The notes: generated by a model from the sequence alone, not told the origin. DNA of 43,288 nt from Pirellulales bacterium (GCA_035656635.1 DASRSD010000125.1:1-43288); one strand, 5' to 3'; shown: positions 32,962-41,553, numbered from the stretch's first letter. Numbers and translations: made by a program.

Positions 32962-33047
32962 GTCACAGGGCAAGGCTGTGGTAGCACGGTCTGCTGCTTG
33001 TCCGGGATGGCGGAAGAGCTCCCGCTGTGTATGGCAAGCACTGTGAC
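32962..33047 (+). ncRNA. Candidate structured leader of the Cys-rich peptide gene
   Basis: GTCACAG (32962-32968) and CTGTGAC (33041-33047) form a 7-bp closing stem. Inside, GGCAAG (32969-32974) can pair with CTTGTC (32997-33002) through one G-U, and CGGGA (33003-33007) with TCCCG (33020-33024). This gives a multi-branched fold ending about 50 nt before the start codon. It does not match a riboswitch class I know. Confidence 0.35.
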
Positions 33048-33098
33048 TGTTGTGTTTTGTTGACCCTTCGATGTTTCATGTCAGTGGAGGATTTTGTT

Positions 33099-33278
33099 AT
33101 GAAGATCGTTAAAGTTGTGATTTTGGCTGTGGCTGTTGTGGCTGCCTCGTTGCCTGAACTGTCTCAGGCTTGCGGTCGCCGCTGCCGTCGTTCCTGCTGT
33201 GAGTCCTCTTGCTGCTCCAGTTGTTCTTCTGGCTGCAGCTCGGGTTGCACTAGCAGCGGTTGCGAAGCCGCCAAGTAA
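33099..33278 (+). CDS. Small secreted cysteine-rich peptide
   Basis: A 59-residue protein. I choose ATG 33099 because GGAGG lies 8 nt upstream. The longer frame to 33027 adds residues without domain features. Residues 1-24 form a signal peptide (MKIVKVVILAVAVVAASLPE, then LSQA) with a cleavage site likely before CGRR. The mature part, about 35 residues, is Ser/Gly/Cys-rich with ten cysteines, including two CC pairs, and a basic CGRRCRRSCC start. I recognise no named family. It could be a metal-binding or disulfide-rich wall protein, or the precursor of a modified peptide. A terminator follows, so it is expressed alone. Confidence 0.75.
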   Translation: MKIVKVVILAVAVVAASLPELSQACGRRCRRSCCESSCCSSCSSGCSSGCTSSGCEAAK

Positions 33279-33346
33279 GTCCTGTTAACTTGGGATGGAT
33301 TCCAAACTTGACCGCACGGAAGATGGCGGTCGCTTGACCGATATAT

Positions 33347-33394
33347 GCCCCGCTCTTGACGGCTTCGGCTGGCAAGCGCGGGGCAATTCTTTTG
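33347..33394 (+). terminator. Terminator after the Cys-rich peptide gene
   Basis: GCCCCGC (33347-33353) pairs with GCGGGGC (33378-33384), extended inside by CTTG/CAAG-type pairs and a GGCTTCGGCT loop region. AATTCTTTT follows. The T tract is short. Confidence 0.65.
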
Positions 33395-33430
33395 GGTCCT
33401 CAAAACAAGGGCGCGCCATGCGAGCCAAAA

Positions 33431-33453
33431 CTCCCGACTGACACAGTCGGGCT
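33431..33453. repeat. CCCGACTG hairpin repeat, copy 3
   Basis: CCCGACTG, a 3-nt loop ACA and CAGTCGGGCT. It is the reverse complement of the 15090-15112 copy over 21 nt. It lies between the Cys-rich peptide gene and the next, convergent gene. Confidence 0.7.
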
Positions 33454-33481
33454 AAGTTCACGCGGCCCTAGCTCAGAATCA

Positions 33482-33973
33482 TTACTGTTTGGCCGCGTAC
33501 AGCTCCGCGTATTCCAGCACCCACAGATCAATCATTTCCATGAACCGCTCCAAATGCACGTCGGCCAACGGCTGGAAATGAGTGCGGTTATATATTTCCT
33601 TGTTGCGGATGGTTCCATGGGCAGTTAGTTCCAACACCCGAGCCGAGCTATACGGCCGAACCGTCGTTTCCAGCCGGCTAAATACATTGGAACGCGGTTG
33701 CCCGCGAGAGAAATCAGCATCGTCGCGGCTGACCGCCGCCCCCCAACCCCGATCGCTGACAACGTTCTCGTATTTAAAGCCGGGAAAGTGTTGCGGCAAC
33801 CGGCGGAGGCACATTTCCACATGTTCCGAAAGCTGCAGGCGATACTGCGAGTGCAAACGCTTGCATTGCTCCTCGCTAAGTGCTTGGGCGGCCTCCGCTC
33901 CGCGCCGCTGTTGGGCTGCCTGATTGCCCCGTTGAATCGCACGTTGAAGCCGCTCGTCAAAATCCACTGGCAA
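33482..33973 (-). CDS. Conserved-looking hypothetical protein
   Basis: A 163-residue soluble protein. The N-terminal half is helical and charged (DERLQRAIQRGNQAA, EEQCKRLHSQYRLQLSEHVE). The middle has FPGFKYENVVSDRGWGAAVS and the C-terminal part RVLELTAHGTIRNKEIYNRTH followed by a helical tail. The protein-like composition and stable frame argue for a real gene, and antisense frames look like shadows. The frame starts with TTG 33973; GTG 33967 is an alternative and neither has a good ribosome-binding site. I recognise no family and no active site. Confidence 0.7.
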   Translation of the reverse strand: MPVDFDERLQRAIQRGNQAAQQRRGAEAAQALSEEQCKRLHSQYRLQLSEHVEMCLRRLPQHFPGFKYENVVSDRGWGAAVSRDDADFSRGQPRSNVFSRLETTVRPYSSARVLELTAHGTIRNKEIYNRTHFQPLADVHLERFMEMIDLWVLEYAELYAAKQ

Positions 33974-34017
33974 GAGTCCGGGAAGAGGGAAACAAGGAAA
34001 AGGGGTGAAGACTACCG

Positions 34018-36921
34018 CTAGGCGGTCGAATCGGCCGGAGCGGAGGATGCTATATCAGGCGCTGCCTCAACCGGTTGCCCAGCAGGTTCGCTGGTCTGGG
34101 CGGAATGCATTGGCACTTCCGCAGGAGACGTGCCGCTGGGCGTTGGTTCCTGGTGTGCTACGTCCACATGCGCGTTGCTTTCAGCAATTTGCGGAGCTTG
34201 GGTATCTGGCTTCGTTTGCGCCGAATTGGACTGTGGTTGCTGTGCAGCGACGGGGGACGCATCTTCCTGGTCCGTATTGAGTTGATGAAACTGAAACAAA
34301 TCGCTGAATGTGCGAAGCGGTTCTTTGCCTTCTTTCATCGCCTTCGTAATGGGAATTAGCGGCTTGGGTTTGGGCTTGGGACCGCGCGAATGAGCGTGTT
34401 GATGTTGTTGATGCGGGCGACCGCCCGAACCACCATAGCGCTTGCCGCCGATGTGGGGTGGACGAACGCCGGAACCCCGGCCGGCACCGGAAGGCGGCGC
34501 GGATGTTGGTGGGCTTGAACCTTCTCCGGCGGCAATCGGTGGCGCCTGGCCGCCAGCTTCGGAAGGTTGTGACCCGGCGTTGCCATTTCCGGCGGCAGCA
34601 GGCGCCCGGCCTGGACGCGCAGGACGCTGGCGTCGCGGCGGACGTTCTCCACGGGGCGCCCTTTCGCCGCGTGGCGGTCGGGCTTGCTGCCCCTCTCCAC
34701 TGGCTGGTCCCCGATGCGGTTCATGCCGCGGCGTGCCGGGAGCAATCATCGTTAGTGAAACACGGCGGCGGGTTTTATCCACCTCCACCACCCAGACTTT
34801 GACAATGTCGCCCACCGAAACCACATCGTGCGGATCGCGCACAAACCGGTTGGCCAGTTGGCTGACATGCACCAGCCCACTATCGTGCAGGCCGATATCG
34901 ACAAACGCTCCGAAATCGACCACGTTCAAGACGCTGCCCATCAATTCCATGCTGGGCTGTAAATCTTCCAGCTTCAGCACGCCACGCTTGAAAATAGGCT
35001 GCGGTAAATCTTCGCGCGGGTCACGGCCCGGGCGGGTAAGTTGCGCCAAAATATCACGCAGCGTAAGCAAGCCCACTTGCCAATCGGCGGCCAACTGCTC
35101 GGCCTGCCCTGCGAGTTCCGAAATTTTTTGGGCCACCGCCGCGATGTTTTCTTTCTGCCGTAAATCGTCGATCGAAAAGCCTAGCTTGCCCAAAATTTTT
35201 CGGGCGACTTCGTAACTCTCGGGATGAATCCAGGTGGCATCCAGGGGATTGTCGCCATCGGCAATTTTCAAAAAGCCTGCCGCTTGCACGAATGTGGCTT
35301 CCCCGAAGCCCGATACTTCTTTCAACTGCTCCAAATTGCGGAACGGACCGTTGGCCAGACGGTGATCGTACAACCGCCGGGCCGTAAGTTGATTCAGTCC
35401 GCTGACGTAGCGCAACAGCGCCGGGCTGGCCGTGTTCAAATCGACGCCCACGTAATTTACGCACGATTCGACAACAGCATCCAGCGAAGTTCGCAGATGC
35501 TTGGCTTTCACGTCGTGCTGATACAGCCCTACGCCCAAGCTGCCGGGATCGATTTTTACCAGTTCGCTCAGGGGATCCAGCAATCGCCGGCCGATGTTAA
35601 TGGCGCTGCGGAGAGTGGCATCGTACTCGGGTAGTTCCTCGCGGCCCAAGGGACTAGTGGAATACACGCTGGCGCCGGCTTCGTTCACAATGACGTAGGC
35701 CACGCCGTCGTCTTTCAGTTCGTTGGCTAACAGCTCGGCCAGCAAATCTTCCGTTTCGCGGCAGGCGGTGCCATTGCCCAGCGCCATGACGGCCAGATTG
35801 TGCTGCTTGATGAGCTCGATCAGCTTCGCGCGGCCTTCGGCTTTGCGTTCGTCTTTGCCGACCAAGTGAATCACCGCTTGATCCAGCAAATTGCCAAATT
35901 CGTCCAGCGCCGCCAGTTTGCAACCGCTTTTAAAGCCTGGATCCAGCGCCAGCACGCGCCTTCCACGCACCGGAGGCAACAGCAGCAAATTACGCAAATT
36001 CTTGGCGAACACCACCACGGCGTGCGCTTCAGCCGCATCGGTCATTTCGCGGCGAATTTCCCGCTCCAAGCTGGGCAGCACCAACCGTTGCAGTGCATCG
36101 CGGGCGCAACCTTTGATGAATTCGGCATGCGGATGTTCCGGGGGCGTGACAAAAGTTTCGATTTCCTGAATCAACCCCGCATCGTCGGCTTCGATTTTCA
36201 CGCGGAGCATTTTTGCCCGCTCGCCGCGATTGATGGCCAACACCCGGTGCGGAGGAATTTTGCCCAGCGGTTCTTTAAAATCGAAATAATCGCGGAATTC
36301 TTTTCCCTGGGCCTCGGCGATTTCGGTTTTGGTGCAGACCAAGCGCCCGGTCTTTTTGACAATCCGCCGCAAGCGGGAACGCAAATCTGCCCGTTCGCTG
36401 AAATCTTCCGCCAGAATGTGGCCCACGCCCAGCAGCACATCGGCCACGGTGGCCAACTGCCGGTCGGGATCGACGAAATCAGCAGCCCGGCGGTCCAAGT
36501 CGGCAGCGGCCGAACTGGCCTGCAACACTTCCTCGGCCAACGGCTCCAGCTTCCGTTCCCGAGCCAACGTAGCCAGCGACTGCTTCTTTGGCTTGTAAGG
36601 CAGGTACAGGTCTTCCAGCCACTTGATGTTTTCGGCCCGTTCGATGGCTTGCGCCAATTCGGGAGTGAGCTTGCCTTGGCTGTCGATGGAGCGGAGGATG
36701 GTTTGCTTCCGCTCGACCAGCATTCGCAGGCGACTTACCTGATCTTGAATGCAGCGAATTTGTTCTTCGTCCAAGCCGCCGGTCTGATCTTTGCGATACC
36801 GGGTGATAAACGGAATGGTGTTGCCGGCATCTAACAACTGCGCGGCGCTTTCGACTTGCGCCAGCGGCAGCGAAAGATGATGGGCTACAGGCGCAAGATC
36901 AATGGTAGTGGTAAAGCCCAT
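34018..36921 (-). CDS. tex: Tex family RNA-binding protein with a long disordered C-terminal tail
   Basis: A 967-residue protein. The N-terminal Tex domain has SRLRMLVERKQTILRSIDSQ and the KWLEDLYLPYKPKKQSLATL block. The YqgF/RNase H-like fold includes RRVLALDPGFKSGCKLAALD and VMALGNGTACRETEDLLAEL. The helix-hairpin-helix region has YVGVDLNTASPALLRYVSGL. The S1 domain (about 655-735) has GSVLNVVDFGAFVDIGLHDSG. These are typical of Tex, which binds nucleic acid and acts on stalled transcription complexes. Normal members end near 730-780; here about 230 residues follow. They are rich in Arg/Pro/Gly, then Gln/Ser/Ala/Pro, interrupted by a conserved-looking island KPLIPITKAMKEGKEPLRTF. ATG 36921 begins the family N-terminus. 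Confidence 0.93.
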   Translation of the reverse strand: MGFTTTIDLAPVAHHLSLPLAQVESAAQLLDAGNTIPFITRYRKDQTGGLDEEQIRCIQDQVSRLRMLVERKQTILRSIDSQGKLTPELAQAIERAENIKWLEDLYLPYKPKKQSLATLARERKLEPLAEEVLQASSAAADLDRRAADFVDPDRQLATVADVLLGVGHILAEDFSERADLRSRLRRIVKKTGRLVCTKTEIAEAQGKEFRDYFDFKEPLGKIPPHRVLAINRGERAKMLRVKIEADDAGLIQEIETFVTPPEHPHAEFIKGCARDALQRLVLPSLEREIRREMTDAAEAHAVVVFAKNLRNLLLLPPVRGRRVLALDPGFKSGCKLAALDEFGNLLDQAVIHLVGKDERKAEGRAKLIELIKQHNLAVMALGNGTACRETEDLLAELLANELKDDGVAYVIVNEAGASVYSTSPLGREELPEYDATLRSAINIGRRLLDPLSELVKIDPGSLGVGLYQHDVKAKHLRTSLDAVVESCVNYVGVDLNTASPALLRYVSGLNQLTARRLYDHRLANGPFRNLEQLKEVSGFGEATFVQAAGFLKIADGDNPLDATWIHPESYEVARKILGKLGFSIDDLRQKENIAAVAQKISELAGQAEQLAADWQVGLLTLRDILAQLTRPGRDPREDLPQPIFKRGVLKLEDLQPSMELMGSVLNVVDFGAFVDIGLHDSGLVHVSQLANRFVRDPHDVVSVGDIVKVWVVEVDKTRRRVSLTMIAPGTPRHEPHRGPASGEGQQARPPRGERAPRGERPPRRQRPARPGRAPAAAGNGNAGSQPSEAGGQAPPIAAGEGSSPPTSAPPSGAGRGSGVRPPHIGGKRYGGSGGRPHQQHQHAHSRGPKPKPKPLIPITKAMKEGKEPLRTFSDLFQFHQLNTDQEDASPVAAQQPQSNSAQTKPDTQAPQIAESNAHVDVAHQEPTPSGTSPAEVPMHSAQTSEPAGQPVEAAPDIASSAPADSTA

Positions 36922-37270
36922 GCAATGGAGCCAGGTGACCGCATCTCATCAGAGTCGCGAATATCGCACCGGAGATGCTCGGTTAGCGTGTGCGCGTGAG
37001 TTGCAAGTGAAACTGCCCTTGCGGCCAACGAAGCGAATATAAAAAAGACGCGCACCGTTTAGGCTGCGCGAGTGTTACACTGCCACAATGTACGCTGCGG
37101 TTGGTAAAGTTGTCAAGCTGGGGCAATTACCATGGCGGCCGATTCATTTTTCCACTCGAATTGCTTGCGGTCGGCCGGCGCGTTATTCTCGAAAGCTTAA
37201 AGCTTGCGGTAAACCTGCTCCAATTGTTCACCTTGAGGCGAGCGAGGTTGCTTGCCCACTTTGTTTTTCC
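36922..37270. other. Divergent gap between tex and the MFS/spermidine synthase-like gene
   Basis: About 350 nt. The downstream gene frame stays open from ATG 37088, but those extra 61 codons show no domain, so I treat them as leader. No consensus promoter was found. Confidence 0.4.
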
Positions 37271-39679
37271 ATGAGCACACCATCACGCGGCGCTTGGCTG
37301 GCCCTGAATTTTGCGGCCACGATTTTTGTCAGTGCATTTTTGCTGTTTCAAATTGAGCCACTGGTCAGCAAGTACATTTTGCCCTGGTTCGGCGGCACGC
37401 CGGCGGTGTGGACAACTTGTTTGTTGTTTTTCCAAACGCTGCTGTTCGGCGGCTATGCTTACGCACATTTCAGCCAAATGTGGCTAAAGCCCAAGCAGCA
37501 AGCGCTAGTTCACCTGGCATTGATGATCGCGGCGCTGGTGTTTTTGGTTGTTCTCGGCGCGGTCCCCGGCGAGGCCTGGAAACCGACCGACAGCTTGCAG
37601 CCGGTGGGGAAAATTTTAACGCTGCTGGCCGCCAGCGTGGGCTTGCCGTTTTTTGTGCTCTCTTCGACCGGGCCGCTGATTCAGGCCTGGTTTGCCCGGG
37701 CCTATCCGGGCCGAATTCCGTACCGACTGTATGCCTTATCGAATGTGGGCTCGCTATTGGCGCTATTGAGCTATCCGTTTTTCTTCGAGCGCATTTGGAG
37801 CGTGCCGGAGCAAGCCACGTTTTGGTCGGTTGGATTTTATTTGTATGCGGCGCTGTGTGGCTGTGCCGCCATTGTCATCGGATTTGCACTGCACTGGACC
37901 GAAAGTTCCGCGACTGATCCAAATGTGACCGATTTGCATAGCGCCAACCCCGTGGCGATGGATGTGCCCGCTCAAGCCACTGCGGCCAGCGAAGTCAGTG
38001 CATTAGCGGCAGATTTGCACAACCTGGCGGCGCCCACGCTCTGGCGGCGCATGATGTGGCTCGTGCTGCCGTGCTTTGCCTCGGTCGCTTTGTTGGCCAT
38101 CACCAACCATGTGTGCACCGACGTGGCGGTGATTCCGTTTTTGTGGGTCGTGCCGTTGTCGCTGTATTTGGTGACGTTCATTATTGCCTTCGATCATCCG
38201 CGCTGGTATCGGCCCGTGCTGACGGCCCTGTTTACCATGCTGGCGATTTATTTCGTGGCGATGGTGTTTCACAACGGTCAGTCGGAAGTCGAGCTGTACG
38301 ATTGCGGCACGCCGGGAAAAATTGCCCATTACGTGAAGTATCACCGCTTTACCGACGATGATTTGCCGGAAGCGGAACGGCCGGAATCGCCGAGCCTGGA
38401 ATTGGGGTTCCTGACGTACGCGGGCCTGAACTTTGCGGCGCTATTGGGCGTTTGCATGTTGTGCCACGGCGAGCTGTTCCGGCTGCGGCCGCATCCGCGC
38501 TATTTGACGGGTTACTACTTGATGATTTCGGCCGGCGGCGCGCTGGGAGGCGTCGCGGTGACTTTGCTGGCGCCGCGGTTTTTTGTCACGTTTTTTGAGT
38601 GGAATTTATCGCTCTTTTTGGGATTTGTGCTGGCCAGTTGGCTGATTTTGCGCGGAATTTTGTCGGCATTCAGCGGCCGTGCAGCAGGCAGCACCGCGCG
38701 CACTTGGAGCATTGGGCATTCCCTCGGCGCGTTGGCGCTGGCTCTGCCGGTGCTGCTGGTAACGGGCGTGGGAATTTTTGATATTTGCGCTTATTTTCAG
38801 CCACGGATTGAGCAGCACGAAGAAATCCTGTTGCAGAAACGAAATTTCTTCGGCACGCTGCGGGTGGATGCGCGAAAAACGAACCAGCCTGAGAACGAAA
38901 TTCATGTGTTGAATCATGGCCGGATTACGCACGGGCTGCAATATGTTAGCGAAGATCGCCGCCACATACCGACTACTTATTACGCTCCGGAAACCGGCGT
39001 GGGCCGGACCATTGGCTTTTATCGCGAAAATAAAAACGTGCATGGGCTGCAGATTGGAGCCGTGGGTTTGGGCACCGGCACCTTGGCGGCCTATGCCGAT
39101 CAGGGAGATTCGATTCGTTTTTACGAAATCAATCCGAATGTGATTGAAATTACCGAGCCCGGCGAATATTTCACGTATTTGAAAGACTGCCGCGAGCGCG
39201 GCGCTAAATGCGAAATTGAATTGGGGGACGCTCGGTTGACACTGGAGCGTGAATTAAAGGAAGGCCATCCGCAAAAATTCCACGTGCTAGTGCTCGATGC
39301 GTTTAGCGGCGACGCCATTCCGGTACATTTACTGACACAGGAAGCATGCCAATCGTACGTCGATCAAATCGCCAAGGATAGTGGAGATGCCGATGGCGCC
39401 ATTGCCGTGCACATTACCAATCGCTATGTAGATTTAGAGCCCATTGTGCTGGGGTTGGCCGAGCATTTTAGACTCGACCATGTATTGATCATCAACAACG
39501 GCGGCGATAACCAAATGTACCGTTCCGACTGGATGATTCTCAGCCACAATCGGGATTTAATTGCCGCACTATCTCAGTATGGCGAGCCACCCCCCGAAGA
39601 GCGCGACCCCAAGGAGCCGAAAAAGAAGCCCATTTTGTGGACTGACGGCAAAAGCAATTTATTCGATGTGTTGAAGTAA
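37271..39679 (+). CDS. Fused MFS-like membrane domain and spermidine synthase-like domain
   Basis: An 802-residue protein starting at ATG 37271, where the first membrane helix begins (LNFAATIFVSAFLLFQIEPL, a signature of this fusion family). About twelve hydrophobic helices occupy residues 1-505. The C-terminal 290 residues resemble a spermidine synthase: SAM-binding LQIGAVGLGTGTLAAYADQG, then YEINPNVIEITEPGEYFTYL and LVLDAFSGDAIPVHLLTQEA. The Asp residues needed for aminopropyl transfer are only partly kept, so polyamine synthesis is not assured. Such fusions are frequent in planctomycetes and proteobacteria and have unknown substrates. The hairpin at 39683-39744 probably ends its transcript. 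Confidence 0.9.
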   Translation: MSTPSRGAWLALNFAATIFVSAFLLFQIEPLVSKYILPWFGGTPAVWTTCLLFFQTLLFGGYAYAHFSQMWLKPKQQALVHLALMIAALVFLVVLGAVPGEAWKPTDSLQPVGKILTLLAASVGLPFFVLSSTGPLIQAWFARAYPGRIPYRLYALSNVGSLLALLSYPFFFERIWSVPEQATFWSVGFYLYAALCGCAAIVIGFALHWTESSATDPNVTDLHSANPVAMDVPAQATAASEVSALAADLHNLAAPTLWRRMMWLVLPCFASVALLAITNHVCTDVAVIPFLWVVPLSLYLVTFIIAFDHPRWYRPVLTALFTMLAIYFVAMVFHNGQSEVELYDCGTPGKIAHYVKYHRFTDDDLPEAERPESPSLELGFLTYAGLNFAALLGVCMLCHGELFRLRPHPRYLTGYYLMISAGGALGGVAVTLLAPRFFVTFFEWNLSLFLGFVLASWLILRGILSAFSGRAAGSTARTWSIGHSLGALALALPVLLVTGVGIFDICAYFQPRIEQHEEILLQKRNFFGTLRVDARKTNQPENEIHVLNHGRITHGLQYVSEDRRHIPTTYYAPETGVGRTIGFYRENKNVHGLQIGAVGLGTGTLAAYADQGDSIRFYEINPNVIEITEPGEYFTYLKDCRERGAKCEIELGDARLTLERELKEGHPQKFHVLVLDAFSGDAIPVHLLTQEACQSYVDQIAKDSGDADGAIAVHITNRYVDLEPIVLGLAEHFRLDHVLIINNGGDNQMYRSDWMILSHNRDLIAALSQYGEPPPEERDPKEPKKKPILWTDGKSNLFDVLK

Positions 39680-39682
39680 GAA

Positions 39683-39744
39683 GCGGTTAGCAATTAGCAT
39701 TTGGAAACCATTCTGTTTCCGGCTAACTGCTAATCGCTAACCGC
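39683..39744. terminator. Bidirectional hairpin made of 7-nt-period repeats
   Basis: GCGGTTAGCAATTAGCA (39683-39699) pairs with 39728-39744 with one G-U, and GGAAAC/GTTTCC closes the top (39703-39708, 39715-39720). The arms have heptamer periodicity (GCGGTTA, GCAATTA). It lies between two convergent genes and includes the stop codon of the DUF2063 gene (39737). Confidence 0.75.
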
Positions 39745-40624
39745 TAATTGCTACTCGTTCAAACATCGGCGCTGCGGTCCATGCGTGGAACCATTCGTGC
39801 ATGTCAGCAGCAAGCTGCTCGATTTCCCCGGAATAGACCGCGGAGGCGGCGCTGACGGCATCTCCCACGGTTTGGCCGCATCGCAGAGCATCGAGCAGCA
39901 CGAATTGCGGCCGGCTAAGCTCGTAACGCCGCACAACATAATCGCGCCTGGTAAGCGCTAGCCACGAGTTTTGTGGCTGCGGAATTTCCACGGCGTGATT
40001 TGCATTCTCGGTGGCCTTCATGGCCGTGTAATAATCGTGCAAGGGAAATCGCAGGGACAATAGGCGCACGCAGGGCGCGATTGACAACCGTGCCTGCGGC
40101 CAACGCTGGGCGTCGATCGCCAACAAATCTGCGTGCGAAATGGGAAGCGTTGCCTCCAAGCCCGGCCCGTCAAAAACTTCGCTGATCGTACGCTCCAGTT
40201 GGGCCAGGTCGATCAGAAAATCGATCCAATCGCTGTTGGTCTGCTTGACTCCGCCGGCAGGCGCCGGCCGTGAGTCGTTCAAAAATTGCACGAAATCCGC
40301 CCCCAATTGATTTAATGTGTAACTGTGCGACGGATGCCGCTGTAAATAGGCCACGGCGAATTCCGCGAACGCTTCGTCTCCGACCGTGCGATTAAAGACA
40401 GGAAACTCCGCTTGCAGGCATTCAATTAATCGGGCGTGATAGGCATTGGCGTAAATTGCCAATCGCTCGACGCTGGATTGGCGAAGAGAAGGCTCGACAA
40501 TTTGCTCCACTTGAGCCGGCGCTGCCAATCCGGCTTCTACACCCAGCGGATGCGTGATGACCGATTGCATCCAGCGCTGCACGTTTTGAAGGGATTGCTG
40601 TTTCATCTGGTTTGCGGAGTTCAC
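39737..40624 (-). CDS. DUF2063 family protein (HvfC/BufC-like partner of a MNIO enzyme)
   Basis: A 295-residue protein. The N-terminal helical domain has [40 protein letters not shown] and [20 protein letters not shown], all typical of DUF2063. The C-terminal half (about 130-295) is less conserved. In HvfBC and BufBC systems this protein presents the precursor peptide to the MNIO enzyme. GTG 40624 overlaps the stop of the upstream DUF692 gene by 4 nt, which implies coupled translation. ATG 40606 is an alternative. The C-terminal residues and stop codon lie in the heptamer hairpin at 39683-39744. Confidence 0.9.
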   Translation of the reverse strand: MNSANQMKQQSLQNVQRWMQSVITHPLGVEAGLAAPAQVEQIVEPSLRQSSVERLAIYANAYHARLIECLQAEFPVFNRTVGDEAFAEFAVAYLQRHPSHSYTLNQLGADFVQFLNDSRPAPAGGVKQTNSDWIDFLIDLAQLERTISEVFDGPGLEATLPISHADLLAIDAQRWPQARLSIAPCVRLLSLRFPLHDYYTAMKATENANHAVEIPQPQNSWLALTRRDYVVRRYELSRPQFVLLDALRCGQTVGDAVSAASAVYSGEIEQLAADMHEWFHAWTAAPMFERVAISG

Positions 40625-41553
40625 TCCACGTCGGCTAGCACCAACGTCGCCGGATGCGGCGGCGTGCCAGCGGCTTGCTGATGGGGTTGTGGAACATTGC
40701 GAAGGCGGTTGTTCGATGCGGGAAAGTTGGCTGTCATATATTGCCGGGCTTTGAGAATTTCAGCGTGCACGACGGGAAACGGTGGAATTTTGGCATCCCA
40801 CTCCAACAGCGATGCCACGCCGCCGGTTTTTTCGTGCGCCAAGCGGTACAGTTCCCATACGGGATCAACCACGTGGTTGTCGTGCGTATCGAGCAAGTGT
40901 GTAGGCCGCGACGCGTGGCCGGCCAGGTGCATTTGCACAATCCGCGGGTACGGCAAGTTGCCAATGTATTCCGCAGGGTCGAAATCGTGATTGATGCTCG
41001 ACACGTACACGTTGTTCACATCGAGCAGCAAGCCGCAATTGGTTTCCTCCGCCACGCAGGAAAGAAATTCCCATTCGCTCATGCTCGAGGCGGCAAACGT
41101 GACGTAACTGCTGGGGTTTTCCAGAACCAGCGGCCGCTCCAAATAATCTTGCACCGTGTGCACGCGCTGCACCACATGTCGCAAGGTTTCCTCATTAAAC
41201 GGCAGCGGCAGCAAATCGTGCGTGTTCAGGCCCAGCACGCCGGTCCAGCACAAATGGTCGGAAATCCAACCGGCTTTCACTTCCTGGGCCAGCCGTTTCA
41301 GCTTCGCCAAATAATCGAAATTGAGCGGATCGGTGCTGCCAATGGAAAGCGACACGCCGTGCATCACCACCGGGTAGCGCTCGGCAATTTGCTCCAGAAC
41401 GTAGCGCGGCCGACCCTGCGAATCGATAAAATTTTCCGAAATGATTTCGAACCAATCGACCGTTGGGCAGTGCTGCAAAATGTGAGAAAAATGCACACTC
41501 CGCAATCCTACGCCCAGGCCGAGGTTGGGAAATCCAAGTCGCGGCACAGTCAT
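40621..41553 (-). CDS. DUF692 multinuclear non-heme iron enzyme (MNIO; HvfB/BufB-like)
   Basis: A 310-residue TIM-barrel protein. Family blocks are [101 protein letters not shown] and [10 protein letters not shown]. His, Asp, Glu and Asn residues in these blocks match those that bind two or three irons in MNIO enzymes, which oxidise cysteines of ribosomal peptides (oxazolones, thiooxazoles and related groups). I start at ATG 41553, where homology begins; ATG 41565 and TTG 41577 are in frame. It is directly coupled to the DUF2063 gene. No precursor gene is next to it, which is unusual for HvfA/BufA-type loci. Confidence 0.93.
   Translation of the reverse strand: MTVPRLGFPNLGLGVGLRSVHFSHILQHCPTVDWFEIISENFIDSQGRPRYVLEQIAERYPVVMHGVSLSIGSTDPLNFDYLAKLKRLAQEVKAGWISDHLCWTGVLGLNTHDLLPLPFNEETLRHVVQRVHTVQDYLERPLVLENPSSYVTFAASSMSEWEFLSCVAEETNCGLLLDVNNVYVSSINHDFDPAEYIGNLPYPRIVQMHLAGHASRPTHLLDTHDNHVVDPVWELYRLAHEKTGGVASLLEWDAKIPPFPVVHAEILKARQYMTANFPASNNRLRNVPQPHQQAAGTPPHPATLVLADVE

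Larger units (their letters stand above)
32752..33098. other. 347-nt region upstream of the Cys-rich peptide gene
   Basis: No gene is supported. It contains a candidate GG-N10-GC promoter (32876-32891) and a potentially structured segment (32962-33047), both listed separately. A TTGAGC with a TTATCA 17 nt later (32782-32810) is a weak alternative promoter. Confidence 0.45.

Noticed and set aside
32941-33060. Cobalamin riboswitch suggested by a CACTGTGAC ending
   Set aside because: The other conserved blocks of that class do not appear in the right order, so only an unclassified fold is claimed.
35800-36834. 344-codon plus-strand frame
   Set aside because: It is antisense to the conserved core of tex. 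The tex motifs are unambiguous.
13424-39744. CRISPR array as an explanation of the short repeats
   Set aside because: The units are 7 nt, contiguous and degenerate, with no spacers of uniform length and no cas genes.
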